The notes under the pieces: generated by a model
The model's database searches: none
What the model was told of the DNA's origin: nothing
Seen by the model: the letters and a program-made list of their open reading frames with translations, nothing else
Part shown: piece by piece, positions 21,513-29,500 of the stretch
Position numbering within the stretch: position 1 is the stretch's first letter
Layout of the letters: each line of letters starts with the position of its first letter
DNA from: a virus
Length of the DNA: 47,353 bases
IMG/VR virus record: IMGVR_UViG_3300008115_000008
Coordinates: 1 to 47,353 of that record
Strand: one strand, 5' to 3'
Translations under genes and position numbers: made by a program

Positions 21513-21724
21513 CACGCACCCTCCGTCTTCGCGCGCATCGCGTCACCCAGCGCTGCCACCAAAGCCTGAGCTTGCGGCACGGTGAGGTATGACGCGGAAT
21601 AGATGCCGGACGACATCAGGCGCAGCCACACGCCTTCCTGATCGTCTTCGGGCCGCGCGTAGACGTGGATCTCTTGCACACCGTACTGCGGGCGGATCGT
21701 CTGACGGGAAATGTCTGCTGACAT
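21512..21724 (-). CDS. Small leftward protein, unknown
   Basis: 70 residues from ATG 21724. A strand-rich N-terminal half (YGVQEIHVYARPEDDQEG, VWLRL) and a helical end (VPQAQALVAALGDAMRAKT). The form 'strands then helix with a regularly hydrophobic face' is shared by many early phage proteins of unknown role. Confidence 0.6.
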   Translation of the reverse strand: MSADISRQTIRPQYGVQEIHVYARPEDDQEGVWLRLMSSGIYSASYLTVPQAQALVAALGDAMRAKTEGA

Positions 21725-21757
21725 GGTCTCTCCTGTGTGATCAGATCGATGCGTCGG

Positions 21758-21976
21758 TCAGGCGTCGACGCCGAGGCGGCGCATGGTGGCGCTGTCGCCA
21801 ACCCAGCCGTACAGCCACCAGCCTCTGACGTTGCTGTTGGGTATGACGCCGTAGGCGTGGATTTCGCCGCCGCGGGTGATGCGGTAGCGGCGGGTGCCGA
21901 ACATTTCGCGCAGCGCCTGCCGGATGGCGCTGGCGGCGATGTTGCTGGTTTCGGCTGAGCGGGACTTGATCATCAT
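21758..21976 (-). CDS. First gene of the antisense block, unknown
   Basis: 72 residues from ATG 21976 (or 21973), preceded by CGGAGCCAG. Basic helix (ASAIRQALREMFGTRRYRI) followed by a strand-rich tail with tryptophans (VRGWWLYGWVG). It may be DNA-binding. The gene lies about 30 bases after a candidate promoter. Confidence 0.6.
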   Translation of the reverse strand: MMIKSRSAETSNIAASAIRQALREMFGTRRYRITRGGEIHAYGVIPNSNVRGWWLYGWVGDSATMRRLGVDA

Positions 21977-22009
21977 CTGGCTCCGTGCTTCGGGTGCTGC
22001 GATTGGTCC

Positions 22010-22040
22010 ACTATAACCCTGCGGCGCAGGGTGCAGACAA
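22010..22040 (-). promoter_or_regulatory. Candidate promoter with inverted repeat for the antisense block
   Basis: On the minus strand: TTGTCT (22035-22040), 19 bases, TATAGT (22010-22015). The spacer contains the perfect inverted repeat CCCTGC-GGC-GCAGGG (22017-22031), which may be an operator. Spacing is two bases too long for an ideal sigma-70 promoter, hence modest confidence. Confidence 0.4.
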
Positions 22041-22123
22041 TGGGACAAACCCTAATGCCGTGATCTCCGTGGCTACTACTTGCGGGTTTTCGCGCCCTGG
22101 CCGCCCGAATACAGTGCCGCCGC

Positions 22124-23248
22124 ATGAAGCGGTTCACGATCTTCCGCAAGGGACGGCACACCGCCAGCAGCGGCGCCACGCTGGAGTTCAGCGCGAGCGC
22201 GCTGCGCGATGCCGTCGCCGCCTACGATCCGAAGGTGCACGAGGCGCCGATCGTCGTCGGGCACCCGAAGGACAACCACCCGGCCTACGGCTGGGTCGGC
22301 TCGATCGCATTCGACGAGGCCACCGGTGAGATCGTGGCCGATCCGGCCCAGGTCGACGCCGAATTCGCCGAGATGGTGCAGGCCGGGCGCTTCAAGAAGC
22401 GAAGCGCCTCGTGGTATCTGCCCGACGCGCCGGGCAACCCGAAGCCTGGCACGCTGTACCTGCGCCACGTCGGCTTCCTGGGCGCGCAGCCTCCGGCCGT
22501 GAAGGGCCTGCGCGACGTGAGCTTCAGCGAGTCCGATGGCGTGGTCGAGTTCAGCGACTACGAGGCCTGGGGCTTCAGCTCGATCGCCTCGCTCTTCCGC
22601 GGCCTGCGCGAGTGGATCATCGCCGAGAAGGGCGTCGACGCGGCCGACAAGGCCGTGCCCGGCTACCTGATCGGTAGCGTGGACGACGCGGCCAAGCAGG
22701 CCGCCGAGGACGCCAGGCAGAGCAAGGCCGAAAGCACCGCCGGCGTCATGCCGGCATTCTCCGAGGACAACAACCCCATGACGATCGCCGAACTGCAGGC
22801 CCAGGTGGCCGCGCTCACCACCGAGAACGCCACGCTAAAGGCGAATCAGAAGCCGGCCGACTTCGCCGAGCGCGAGGCCGGCATCGCCCAGCGCGAGGCG
22901 AAGGTCGCCGAGGCCGAGGGCAAGCTCGCCCGGGCCGCGATCGAGCAGCGCGTCGACGCCGCAATCGCCGCCGGCAAGGTGCTGAAGGCCCAGCGCGCGC
23001 AGCTGGTGTCGTTCGCCGCCAGCCTGGCCGACACCGACGCCACCGTCGAATTCGGCGAGGGCGACCAGGCGAAGAAGGTCACGCAGCGCGAGGCCTACCT
23101 GCTCGAGATCGAGGGCCGCCCGCCCGTCGTCGACTTCGGCCAGTACGCGCCGGCGGCCGCCGGCAAGGGCGACGACGAGAAGCCGATCGAGGCCGTGCAG
23201 CAGACCCTGATGGACCAGGTCGCCAGCGGCGGCAAGGCCAAGAAGTAA
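22124..23248 (+). CDS. Capsid protease/scaffold (Mu I-like)
   Basis: 374 residues. N-terminal half like Mu protease gpI: FRKGRHTASSGATLEFSASA, PIVVGHPKDNHPAYGWVGSI, KKRSASWYLP and TLYLRHVGFLGAQPPAVKGL. C-terminal part is a long coiled coil (ENATLKANQKPADF, then alternating E/A/R) typical of the fused scaffold, with an internal ATG at 22780 (MTIAELQAQVAALT) that could yield scaffold alone. It matures the prohead. No promoter is apparent directly upstream. Confidence 0.88.
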   Translation: MKRFTIFRKGRHTASSGATLEFSASALRDAVAAYDPKVHEAPIVVGHPKDNHPAYGWVGSIAFDEATGEIVADPAQVDAEFAEMVQAGRFKKRSASWYLPDAPGNPKPGTLYLRHVGFLGAQPPAVKGLRDVSFSESDGVVEFSDYEAWGFSSIASLFRGLREWIIAEKGVDAADKAVPGYLIGSVDDAAKQAAEDARQSKAESTAGVMPAFSEDNNPMTIAELQAQVAALTTENATLKANQKPADFAEREAGIAQREAKVAEAEGKLARAAIEQRVDAAIAAGKVLKAQRAQLVSFAASLADTDATVEFGEGDQAKKVTQREAYLLEIEGRPPVVDFGQYAPAAAGKGDDEKPIEAVQQTLMDQVASGGKAKK

Positions 23249-23283
23249 CCCACGCAACCCCCCTCACCCTGTCGAGGTAGATC

Positions 23284-23652
23284 ATGCCGACCTTCAACGA
23301 ACCCGCCCGCCCGCTCGAGTTCCTCGTCACCGAGGCGAACGGCTCGATCTCGCGCGAGCGCGTGACCATCGCGGCCGCCGCCCCCGCGATGGTGGCCGGC
23401 ACCGTCGTCGCCCGCCTGAGCGGCGGCGAGTGGACCCTCTACAACAACGCCGGCTCGGGCGGCGCGGAAGTCGCGGCCGGCATCCTGGCCTACGACGCGC
23501 CCGATCTCGCCGTCACCCAGCAGACCACAGTCATCGTGCGCCACGCCGAGGTGAAGGCCGCCGGCCTGAACTGGGGCGCGAACGACGCCGCCGGAATCAC
23601 GGCCGGCACCGCCGACCTGGCCGCGCTGCAGATCCTGCTGCGCGCCGCCTGA
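23284..23652 (+). CDS. Head decoration protein (lambda D-like)
   Basis: 122 residues. The pattern LEFLVTEANGSISRERVTIA followed by VVARLSGGEWTLYNNAGSGG and AGILAYDAP is that of decoration-protein D families that stabilise the expanded capsid. It lies between protease and major capsid protein as expected. RBS not strong (TCGAGGTAGATC). No cysteines. Confidence 0.85.
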   Translation: MPTFNEPARPLEFLVTEANGSISRERVTIAAAAPAMVAGTVVARLSGGEWTLYNNAGSGGAEVAAGILAYDAPDLAVTQQTTVIVRHAEVKAAGLNWGANDAAGITAGTADLAALQILLRAA

Positions 23653-23688
23653 CCCTCACCTCGAGCCACTGAAGAAGGAACCCCGATC

Positions 23689-24660
23689 ATGGACATCTTC
23701 CGCGACTACTTCACGCGCGAGAACCTCGTGCGCTCGCTCGAGAAGGCGCCTTACATCCCCGGACGCCTCGGCGCCCTGGGCCTCTTCGAGACGGTCGGCC
23801 TGACCTCGACGACGCTGGCCGTCGAAGAGCAGACCACGGACAATGCGAAGGTGCTGAGCGCGCTCTCGCGCGGCGCCCCGCGCACGCAGACGGGCCTCGA
23901 GAAGCGCAAGGTTCACACGTTCACCACGCAGACCTTCGGCGACGAGGGCGCGGTGTACGCCGACGAGGCCCTGAACGCTCGCGGCGCCGGCACGAATGCC
24001 GCCGTCGAGGTGATCACCGACCGCCGCGACCGCCTGGTGCGCAAGCTGCGCCGCCACGTCGACCTGACGCTGGAATCGCTGCGCATGTCTGTTCTGCTGG
24101 CGCCCGGCACGACCGAGTTCGGCAGCGCGCCGGCCGAGCAGTCGATCGCCTTCAACACCGACGCCACCAAGACCCGCGCCGAAGTCTTCAACAAGATCGT
24201 GGTGCCGATCGAGTCGGCGCTCGACGGCCTGGAGTTCAGCGGCATTCACTGCTTCTGCAGCGACGGGTTCTGGACGGCGCTGATCGAGAACAAGGCCGTG
24301 CGGGACACCTACCTGAACTTCACGGCCGCGGCGGAACTGCGCGCCGGACTGAAGGACATCGACAACTTCCGCTTCGGCGGCGTCACGTTCGAGCGCTACC
24401 GCGGCACGGCTTCTGTGGCCATCACCGCCAACAAGGCCGTTGCGTTCCCGCTGGGCGTGCCCGACACGTTCTGGCAGGCCTTCGCGCCGAACGACACGAT
24501 GGAGTCGGTGGGCGCCGGCGGCCTCGGCCAGCCCTACTACATGGGCAGCAAGCCCGTCACCGACGCGCTGGGCACCAAGGCGATGCAGGTGGCGATCGCC
24601 ACGCACCCGCGCATGGTCTGCGGCCGCCCTGCCGCCATCCGCGGCCTGGCGTTCAGCTGA
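23689..24660 (+). CDS. Major capsid protein (lambda E-like)
   Basis: 323 residues. Family pattern of phage major capsid protein E: start DIFRDYFTRENLVRSLEKAP, FETVGLTSTTLAVEEQ, TFTTQTFGDEGAVYADEALN, an FNKIVVPIESALDGLEFSG helix and PYYMGSKPV near the end. Strong RBS GAAGAAGGAACCC. It forms the shell of the icosahedral head. A terminator follows 35 bases later, so high expression of this upstream unit is expected. Confidence 0.92.
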   Translation: MDIFRDYFTRENLVRSLEKAPYIPGRLGALGLFETVGLTSTTLAVEEQTTDNAKVLSALSRGAPRTQTGLEKRKVHTFTTQTFGDEGAVYADEALNARGAGTNAAVEVITDRRDRLVRKLRRHVDLTLESLRMSVLLAPGTTEFGSAPAEQSIAFNTDATKTRAEVFNKIVVPIESALDGLEFSGIHCFCSDGFWTALIENKAVRDTYLNFTAAAELRAGLKDIDNFRFGGVTFERYRGTASVAITANKAVAFPLGVPDTFWQAFAPNDTMESVGAGGLGQPYYMGSKPVTDALGTKAMQVAIATHPRMVCGRPAAIRGLAFS

Positions 24661-24693
24661 TGGCTGACGGCACGCAGTAGGCCCATCACGGAG

Positions 24694-24719
24694 GGGGCGC
24701 TCGGGCGCCCCTTTCTTCT
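24694..24719 (+). terminator. Intrinsic terminator after the major capsid gene
   Basis: GGGGCGC (24694-24700), loop TCGG, GCGCCCC (24705-24711), then TTTCTTCT. A strong rightward terminator. It would limit expression of the next genes relative to capsid protein unless another promoter or antitermination is used. Confidence 0.8.
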
Positions 24720-24733
24720 ACCAGGAGCACGGC

Positions 24734-25153
24734 ATGCCTTCGCTGATCTACAACCGGGCGCTCGAGCTGTGGGCTCGCGGATCGATCGACTTCGACACGG
24801 ACACCTTCCGCGTGCTCCTGACGACGGCGACGTACACCGAGAACAAGGACACCCATGACTTCCGCGACGACGTGACCAACGAGGTCACGGGCACGGGCTA
24901 CACCGCAGGCGGGAACACGGTCACGGTGACGGTGACGCTGGACACGGTCAACGACCGGCTGGATATCAGCCTGGGCGGGACGACGTGGCCGGCCAGCACG
25001 ATCACGGCGCGCAAAGCGGTGTACTACAAAAGCCGCGGCGGCGCGGCTGCGGCCGACGAGCTGATTGTGGTCAACGACTTTGGCTCGGACGTCGTGACTA
25101 GCGCCGGCACGTTCACGCTGAACGCTTCAACGCTGCGCATCACCAACACCTGA
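24734..25153 (+). CDS. Virion-associated beta-rich protein
   Basis: 139 residues. The beginning YNRALELWARGSIDFDTDTF and the strand-rich middle (VTGTGYTAGGNTVTVTVT, WPASTITARKAVYYKS) fit a family of phage structural proteins commonly encoded after the capsid gene, with a jelly-roll-like look. Function likely capsid surface; not certain. RBS CCAGGAGCACGG. Confidence 0.7.
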   Translation: MPSLIYNRALELWARGSIDFDTDTFRVLLTTATYTENKDTHDFRDDVTNEVTGTGYTAGGNTVTVTVTLDTVNDRLDISLGGTTWPASTITARKAVYYKSRGGAAAADELIVVNDFGSDVVTSAGTFTLNASTLRITNT

Positions 25154-25165
25154 CCGGAGGACAGC

Positions 25166-25429
25166 ATGCAGCACGAAGTCACGACCAACGCCGACGGGAG
25201 CACGACCTTCTCTGTCAACCTGGCCGACATGAGCCTCGAGCAGCTGGTGCAGGTGTCGCAGGGCCTGGGCCGCCAGATCGACAAGCTGCGCGAGCGGCGC
25301 GCCTACCTGCGGGCGAAGATCGACGCGCGCCTCGCGGCCGGCGAGCGCACCAGCGTAGAGGCCGCGCGGTCCGACGCCAGTGGCGATGCGACCGCGCCCG
25401 GCGCCGCGATCGAAGCGATGGCGCGCTGA
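25166..25429 (+). CDS. Small helical protein, unknown
   Basis: 87 residues. Polar start, then helices LADMSLEQLVQVSQGLGRQ and DKLRERRAYLRAKIDARLAA, ending in a disordered alanine tail. RBS CGGAGGACAGC. Accompanies virion genes; no family recognised. Confidence 0.6.
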   Translation: MQHEVTTNADGSTTFSVNLADMSLEQLVQVSQGLGRQIDKLRERRAYLRAKIDARLAAGERTSVEAARSDASGDATAPGAAIEAMAR

Positions 25430-25447
25430 TCGCAGCTGACTGCGCCC

Positions 25448-25882
25448 ATGGCAGCGCACCTCTACGTCGTCTACTCCCGCAGCCGCACCGTCGGCGGCTG
25501 GCTGATCCGGGCGTCGAGCTGGTGGGACCAGTGGAGCCACTGCGGCCTGCTCACCGACGACGGCACGGTCATCGAGGCGCGGGCGTTTGCAGGCGTGGTC
25601 GAGACGCCGGCCGACGAGTTCATGGCCCGCTACAGCGCGCACACGCGCGTTCGCGTCGATGTACCCGAGCCCGCCGCCGCCATCGCCTGGGCGCGAGAGC
25701 AGATCGGCTGCGGCTACGACTACGGCGCGATTGCCGGGTTCGTGTTGCGCGAGCCCTTGGAGCGCCCCCGCCGCTGGCAGTGCGTCGAGCTTGTAGAGAC
25801 GGCCCTCCGAATGGCCGGCCGGCCGCGGTTTCGGCGTCCCGAGCACCGCATCACGGTCGCGCAGAGCTACATGGCGAGGTGA
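25448..25882 (+). CDS. Permuted papain-like (YiiX/NlpC-P60-type) enzyme
   Basis: 144 residues. His in WSHCGLLTDDGTVIEA (H31) precedes the Cys in RWQCVELVETAL (C112). That order (His first, Cys second) defines the circularly permuted branch of the NlpC/P60 superfamily. Proteins of this branch cut amide bonds such as peptidoglycan cross-links or act on lipids. Location among virion genes suggests an enzyme used on entry, but it is not shown. No signal peptide. Confidence 0.72.
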   Translation: MAAHLYVVYSRSRTVGGWLIRASSWWDQWSHCGLLTDDGTVIEARAFAGVVETPADEFMARYSAHTRVRVDVPEPAAAIAWAREQIGCGYDYGAIAGFVLREPLERPRRWQCVELVETALRMAGRPRFRRPEHRITVAQSYMAR

Positions 25883-25886
25883 CGGC

Positions 25887-26318
25887 GTGAGCATGACCGT
25901 GGACCAGATCAAGGCGGCCATCGCCGCCGACTCGGCGCTGCAGGCGCTGGCCGACGCGCGTGACGTTGACGCGCTGGTGACCGCGCTGTCTGCCGGCCGC
26001 ACGCGCTACGTGGCGCGCGAGGTGGGCAATGGCACCGTGCTCGAGGTGCTAGGCCTCAGCGTGGGCAACGCGCTGCTCGACCTGATCCAGACGCAGCTCA
26101 CCTACCGGCACGTCAAGCCGTTGCTGGAGCAGGGCCGCCTGCGCCTGGACAGCGCCATGGTGCGCGCCACGCTGCAGCAGCTTGTCGGCGTTGAGATCGC
26201 GGCCGGCGTGACGTTCCAGGCGCAGCACGCTGACGCGCTGGCGTCGCTGGCGCAGGTGCCAGATCCGGTGGACCGGACCGCCGTGTGGGTGGCCATAACC
26301 GACGGCCGACTGGAGTAA
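25887..26318 (+). CDS. Hypothetical virion-region protein
   Basis: 143 residues from GTG 25887 (ATG 25893 possible). All-helical: TVDQIKAAIAADSALQALAD, GLSVGNALLDLIQTQL, DSAMVRATLQQLVG. The form (ends with a short acidic DGRLE) resembles small conserved phage proteins found before fibre genes. Family not recognised. The spacing to the next gene is three bases. Confidence 0.65.
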   Translation: MSMTVDQIKAAIAADSALQALADARDVDALVTALSAGRTRYVAREVGNGTVLEVLGLSVGNALLDLIQTQLTYRHVKPLLEQGRLRLDSAMVRATLQQLVGVEIAAGVTFQAQHADALASLAQVPDPVDRTAVWVAITDGRLE

Positions 26319-26321
26319 CGC

Positions 26322-26816
26322 GTGAGTCTCAACACCTACCGCGCGTCATCGGCGCTCACGATCACGCTGGCTTCGCTGGCGTCGTCCAGCGGCCTGACGG
26401 TCGGGCGCTGCTCGACGAGCTACAGCAACGCCACCAACAAGGACGAGATCATCGGGCTCGCCGGCCAAATCACGGTCGGCGCGACGACGACGGCCGGCGT
26501 GATCGAGGTGTGGGCGTTTGCGCAGAGGGCGGACAGCACCTGGCCGGATCTGTTCACGACGAGCTACGCGGGCACTGATGGCGGGTTCACGATCCGCAGC
26601 CGCGACATCCTGTTCGCAGGTGCGCGGCTGGTGTCGAGCATGACGGTGGCGGCGAGCCTGAGCAACGTGCCGCACTCGTTCGGCCCGCAGGATGTCGCCG
26701 CGTTGTTCGGCTACCCGCCGAAAGACGTCGCTTTCTTCGTGGCGCACAACAGCGGCGTCGCACTGAACGCGACCGCCGGCAACCACGCCATGCACATCCT
26801 CCCGGCGTACTACTGA
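26322..26816 (+). CDS. Beta-rich virion protein, probably capsid fibre-associated
   Basis: 164 residues from GTG 26322. Threonine/serine-rich strands (SSALTITLASLASSSG, GQITVGATTTAGVIEVWAFA, VSSMTVAASLSNVPHSFGPQ) in a jelly-roll-like alternation. The short spacing to both neighbours places it in the same operon. Probably structural; no precise family. Confidence 0.65.
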   Translation: MSLNTYRASSALTITLASLASSSGLTVGRCSTSYSNATNKDEIIGLAGQITVGATTTAGVIEVWAFAQRADSTWPDLFTTSYAGTDGGFTIRSRDILFAGARLVSSMTVAASLSNVPHSFGPQDVAALFGYPPKDVAFFVAHNSGVALNATAGNHAMHILPAYY

Positions 26817-26825
26817 GCGACGACG

Positions 26826-27641
26826 ATGCCGACTCGGGTGAGGTATCAGCAGTGGACGAGGCAGCCGCAGTTTGCGGCGCCAGTGTCCAGCGCGCTGCGC
26901 CCTGCGTTCGTGGGCGCGTCGGACGGGCGCCGGAACCTCGCGTCTGGCCGCGATGTGTCCACGTACACGACGTCCGGCGTCTCCGAGATCGCAGGGCTGT
27001 ACGGGCGCGGCCTTGAGTTCACGGGCTCCGGGTCGGGGCAGGTGCTGCACGCGTTCCCAGACGCCGCGGCGTTTTCCGTGCTGGTTGTGGCCGAGCTGCG
27101 GGGGGGCGGCAGCAGCAGCCTCGGCCGGATCGTCAGCACGTTCGACGGAGCCAACGGTTACGACCTGTTCTTCGACGGCGTGTCGTTGGACTACGGCGCC
27201 ACGTTTGTCGGCAGCGGTCGAGCCAGTTGGGTGTACGCCGTCCCAACGTCTGAGAGGGCTGCGGTTGTCGGCTTGTCCCACGATGCGTCGTCCGAGGCAA
27301 ACACGCCGGCTCTCTACATCAACGGCGCCGCGCGGTCGCTGACCGTCAACGCCGCGCCCTCTGGCTCGCGCGTTGCGCACGCGGGAACGCTTGGCATCGG
27401 TTGCAGACCCGACGTGACGACACGACAGGGCCAGGGCTCGGTGTATCTCGTCGCCGCGTGGCGGGAGGCACTGCCTGCCGCCGTCATGACGCGGCTGACG
27501 GCCAACCCCTGGCAACTCTTCGCCCCCCGCCGCCTCCTCGTCCCCGTCGCGGCCGGCGGCGGCATCCCCACGCTGTCCGCCGCCACCGTGTTCGCGATCA
27601 CCGCCAACTCCGCGCAGCCGCGCGTCACCGTGACTTTCTGA
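26826..27641 (+). CDS. Concanavalin/LamG-like virion protein
   Basis: 271 residues. After a 60-residue start, a lectin-like beta sandwich is visible: LYGRGLEFTGSGSGQVLHA, FSVLVVAELRGGGSSSLGRI, TPALYINGAARSLTVNAAPS, TLGIGCRPD. The end (NPWQLFAPRRLLVPVAAGGG) is a common C-terminal linker in phage surface proteins. Probably binds glycans or stabilises the capsid surface. RBS weak. Confidence 0.65.
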   Translation: MPTRVRYQQWTRQPQFAAPVSSALRPAFVGASDGRRNLASGRDVSTYTTSGVSEIAGLYGRGLEFTGSGSGQVLHAFPDAAAFSVLVVAELRGGGSSSLGRIVSTFDGANGYDLFFDGVSLDYGATFVGSGRASWVYAVPTSERAAVVGLSHDASSEANTPALYINGAARSLTVNAAPSGSRVAHAGTLGIGCRPDVTTRQGQGSVYLVAAWREALPAAVMTRLTANPWQLFAPRRLLVPVAAGGGIPTLSAATVFAITANSAQPRVTVTF

Positions 27642-27648
27642 GGACGCG

Positions 27649-28443
27649 ATGCCCGACAACGTTACCCTACCAGCAGCCTCAGGCAAGGTCGCCACGCGCG
27701 AGGTCGTGTACTCCGGCGAGACTGCCCAGGCCCAGGCCGTCGGCCTGCTCACGTTCGCAGGCGCGGATGACGCCAAGACCGCGGCCGATGTCGGCCAGAA
27801 CAATCCGCTCCCCGTAGACGCGGGCTACGGCGAGCTGATCGAGGCCGTCGAAGCGCTGCGCTTCGCGGTCGGCTCGCTTACGCGGACCATCGGTATGGCG
27901 CTGCCAAACACATCGGGCCAGCCGATCATGGAGGCGAGGCAGGCGACGGCTGCAAACCTGCAGGTCACCGCCACGATCAGCGGCACTCCCGGCGTCAACG
28001 CGGCGCAGTCTGGTGTCTGGCATCACGGTGACCTGACATGCCCACCACCAACGGCAACCGAAAGATCCTCGACCTCAAGCGCTGGGAGTTCTGCGCGCCG
28101 CTGCCTGCCGCGACCGTGGTGGGATCGTTCATCTCGTCGTCGCGCCACTTCCGCCAGCAGCAGATGTACCTCCGCGGGCAAAACGAATCGTACATCTACA
28201 ACCCGGCCGAGGACGGATGGGTCACGCTCCCCGCCGCCGCGCTCGCCGCCGCGGTTGGCGCGGGCACGTCCGGGGTCGCCGGCGCGTGGAGCACCGGCAC
28301 CACGACGGCGGCGGCGTCGCTCACCGCGACGGGCGGCACGACCTCAACGATCGTCACGAACCAGACGCTCGCGCGCGACCTGCGCGGCTATCGCGTCCAC
28401 ATCCTTGCGGGGCCGAACGCAGGCGCGGTGCTCGACATCGTGA
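27649..28443 (+). CDS. Virion-region protein with run-on frame
   Basis: The open frame has 264 codons, but only the first 125 or so look coding (start PDNVTLPAASGKVATREVVY, GQPIMEARQATAANLQVTAT, SGTPGVNAAQSGVW). After about 28020 the translation becomes arginine/serine-rich noise that overlaps the next gene by 406 bases. A reading in the +1 frame ends with SGITVT and TGA at 28034-28036, two bases before the next ATG, which is how a natural end would look. So a +1 frameshift (natural or sequencing) near 28020 is likely. The family is a common small phage structural protein. Confidence 0.5.
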   Translation: MPDNVTLPAASGKVATREVVYSGETAQAQAVGLLTFAGADDAKTAADVGQNNPLPVDAGYGELIEAVEALRFAVGSLTRTIGMALPNTSGQPIMEARQATAANLQVTATISGTPGVNAAQSGVWHHGDLTCPPPTATERSSTSSAGSSARRCLPRPWWDRSSRRRATSASSRCTSAGKTNRTSTTRPRTDGSRSPPPRSPPRLARARPGSPARGAPAPRRRRRRSPRRAARPQRSSRTRRSRATCAAIASTSLRGRTQARCSTS

Positions 28444-29462
28444 GCAACACCGTGACCACCAACGCCACGATCACCGTCGCGACGCAGGCGTCGGCGTTCA
28501 CCGCGTCCACCGTGTACCGGCTGCTCACGCCCGTGTGGTACGTCGGCGTCAACGGCTCGACCGCGGCCGCGTCGTTCCGCAAGTACGACTACGCCACGAA
28601 CACCTGGACGACGCTCGCCAATATGCCGATTTCGTTCGGCACGGACGCCAAGATGGTCGCGACGCCCTCGATCGTGGACGGCGCGTTCCGGTCGTTTGCG
28701 ACCGGCACGGCGACGAGCGCCACGACGACGACGCTGGTGCAGACCGGCAAGACGTGGACGGCGTCGCAGTGGGTGAACTCGCAGGTGCGCATCACGGCGG
28801 GCACGGGCGCGGGCCAGATTCGCACGATCACCGCGAACACGGCCGACACGCTGACCGTCGCGACGTGGACGACGACGCCGGACGCCACGTCGCAGTACGC
28901 GATCGAGGGGAACGACGACTTCCTCTACCTGCTCGGCAACAACGCGGTCACGCTGTATCGCTACTCGATCTCGGCGAACACGTGGTCCACGCTGACGCCG
29001 GGTGCGGCGCGCGCGGCGGCTCCGGGCGCGGGCATGAGCGCGCATTGGGTCCACAGTGCCGAGGGCACGGAATGGAACAACGAGTCCGCGATCATCAACG
29101 GCCGCTGGATCTACTCGCTGCAAGGCGCGGCCACGGGCGCGCTGCACCGCTACGACATCGCGGGCAACACGTGGCAGACCGTGACGTACTCGCCCTCCTC
29201 GGAGACGTTCACGACGGGCAGCAAGTACGCGCTCCACAACGGGATGCTCTACATCCAGCGGGACGCGACGGGCCGCTGGTTCGCGCTCGACTTCGTGCGG
29301 TCCGAGCTGTTCCCGTGGGGGACGATGCTGTATCCGCAGGGCGCGGCGATCGTCGGCGACACGGCGTTCGACGTGATCTACAAGGACGGCGCGGCCGAGA
29401 TCTACTACGTCCACATGGCGCACAACACGTCGACGGTCATGCTGCGGCAGATGGTGATCTGA
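28038..29462 (+). CDS. Propeller-like virion surface protein
   Basis: 474 residues. The N-terminal 45 residues look like an attachment segment. Kelch-like repeats follow: YDYATNTWTTLANMP, YRYSISANTWSTLTPG, RYDIAGNTWQTVTYSP, plus a strand-rich inserted domain (TLARDLRGYRVHILAGPNAG). The 'x-YD-x-x-x-NTW' pattern is typical of a beta-propeller. I read it as a fibre or capsid-surface protein. It continues the operon with a two-base gap from the likely end of the previous gene. Confidence 0.7.
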   Translation: MPTTNGNRKILDLKRWEFCAPLPAATVVGSFISSSRHFRQQQMYLRGQNESYIYNPAEDGWVTLPAAALAAAVGAGTSGVAGAWSTGTTTAAASLTATGGTTSTIVTNQTLARDLRGYRVHILAGPNAGAVLDIVSNTVTTNATITVATQASAFTASTVYRLLTPVWYVGVNGSTAAASFRKYDYATNTWTTLANMPISFGTDAKMVATPSIVDGAFRSFATGTATSATTTTLVQTGKTWTASQWVNSQVRITAGTGAGQIRTITANTADTLTVATWTTTPDATSQYAIEGNDDFLYLLGNNAVTLYRYSISANTWSTLTPGAARAAAPGAGMSAHWVHSAEGTEWNNESAIINGRWIYSLQGAATGALHRYDIAGNTWQTVTYSPSSETFTTGSKYALHNGMLYIQRDATGRWFALDFVRSELFPWGTMLYPQGAAIVGDTAFDVIYKDGAAEIYYVHMAHNTSTVMLRQMVI

Positions 29463-29500
29463 CCGTGACGCACGCCCCGCTGCGCCCGCTGGAGTAACCC

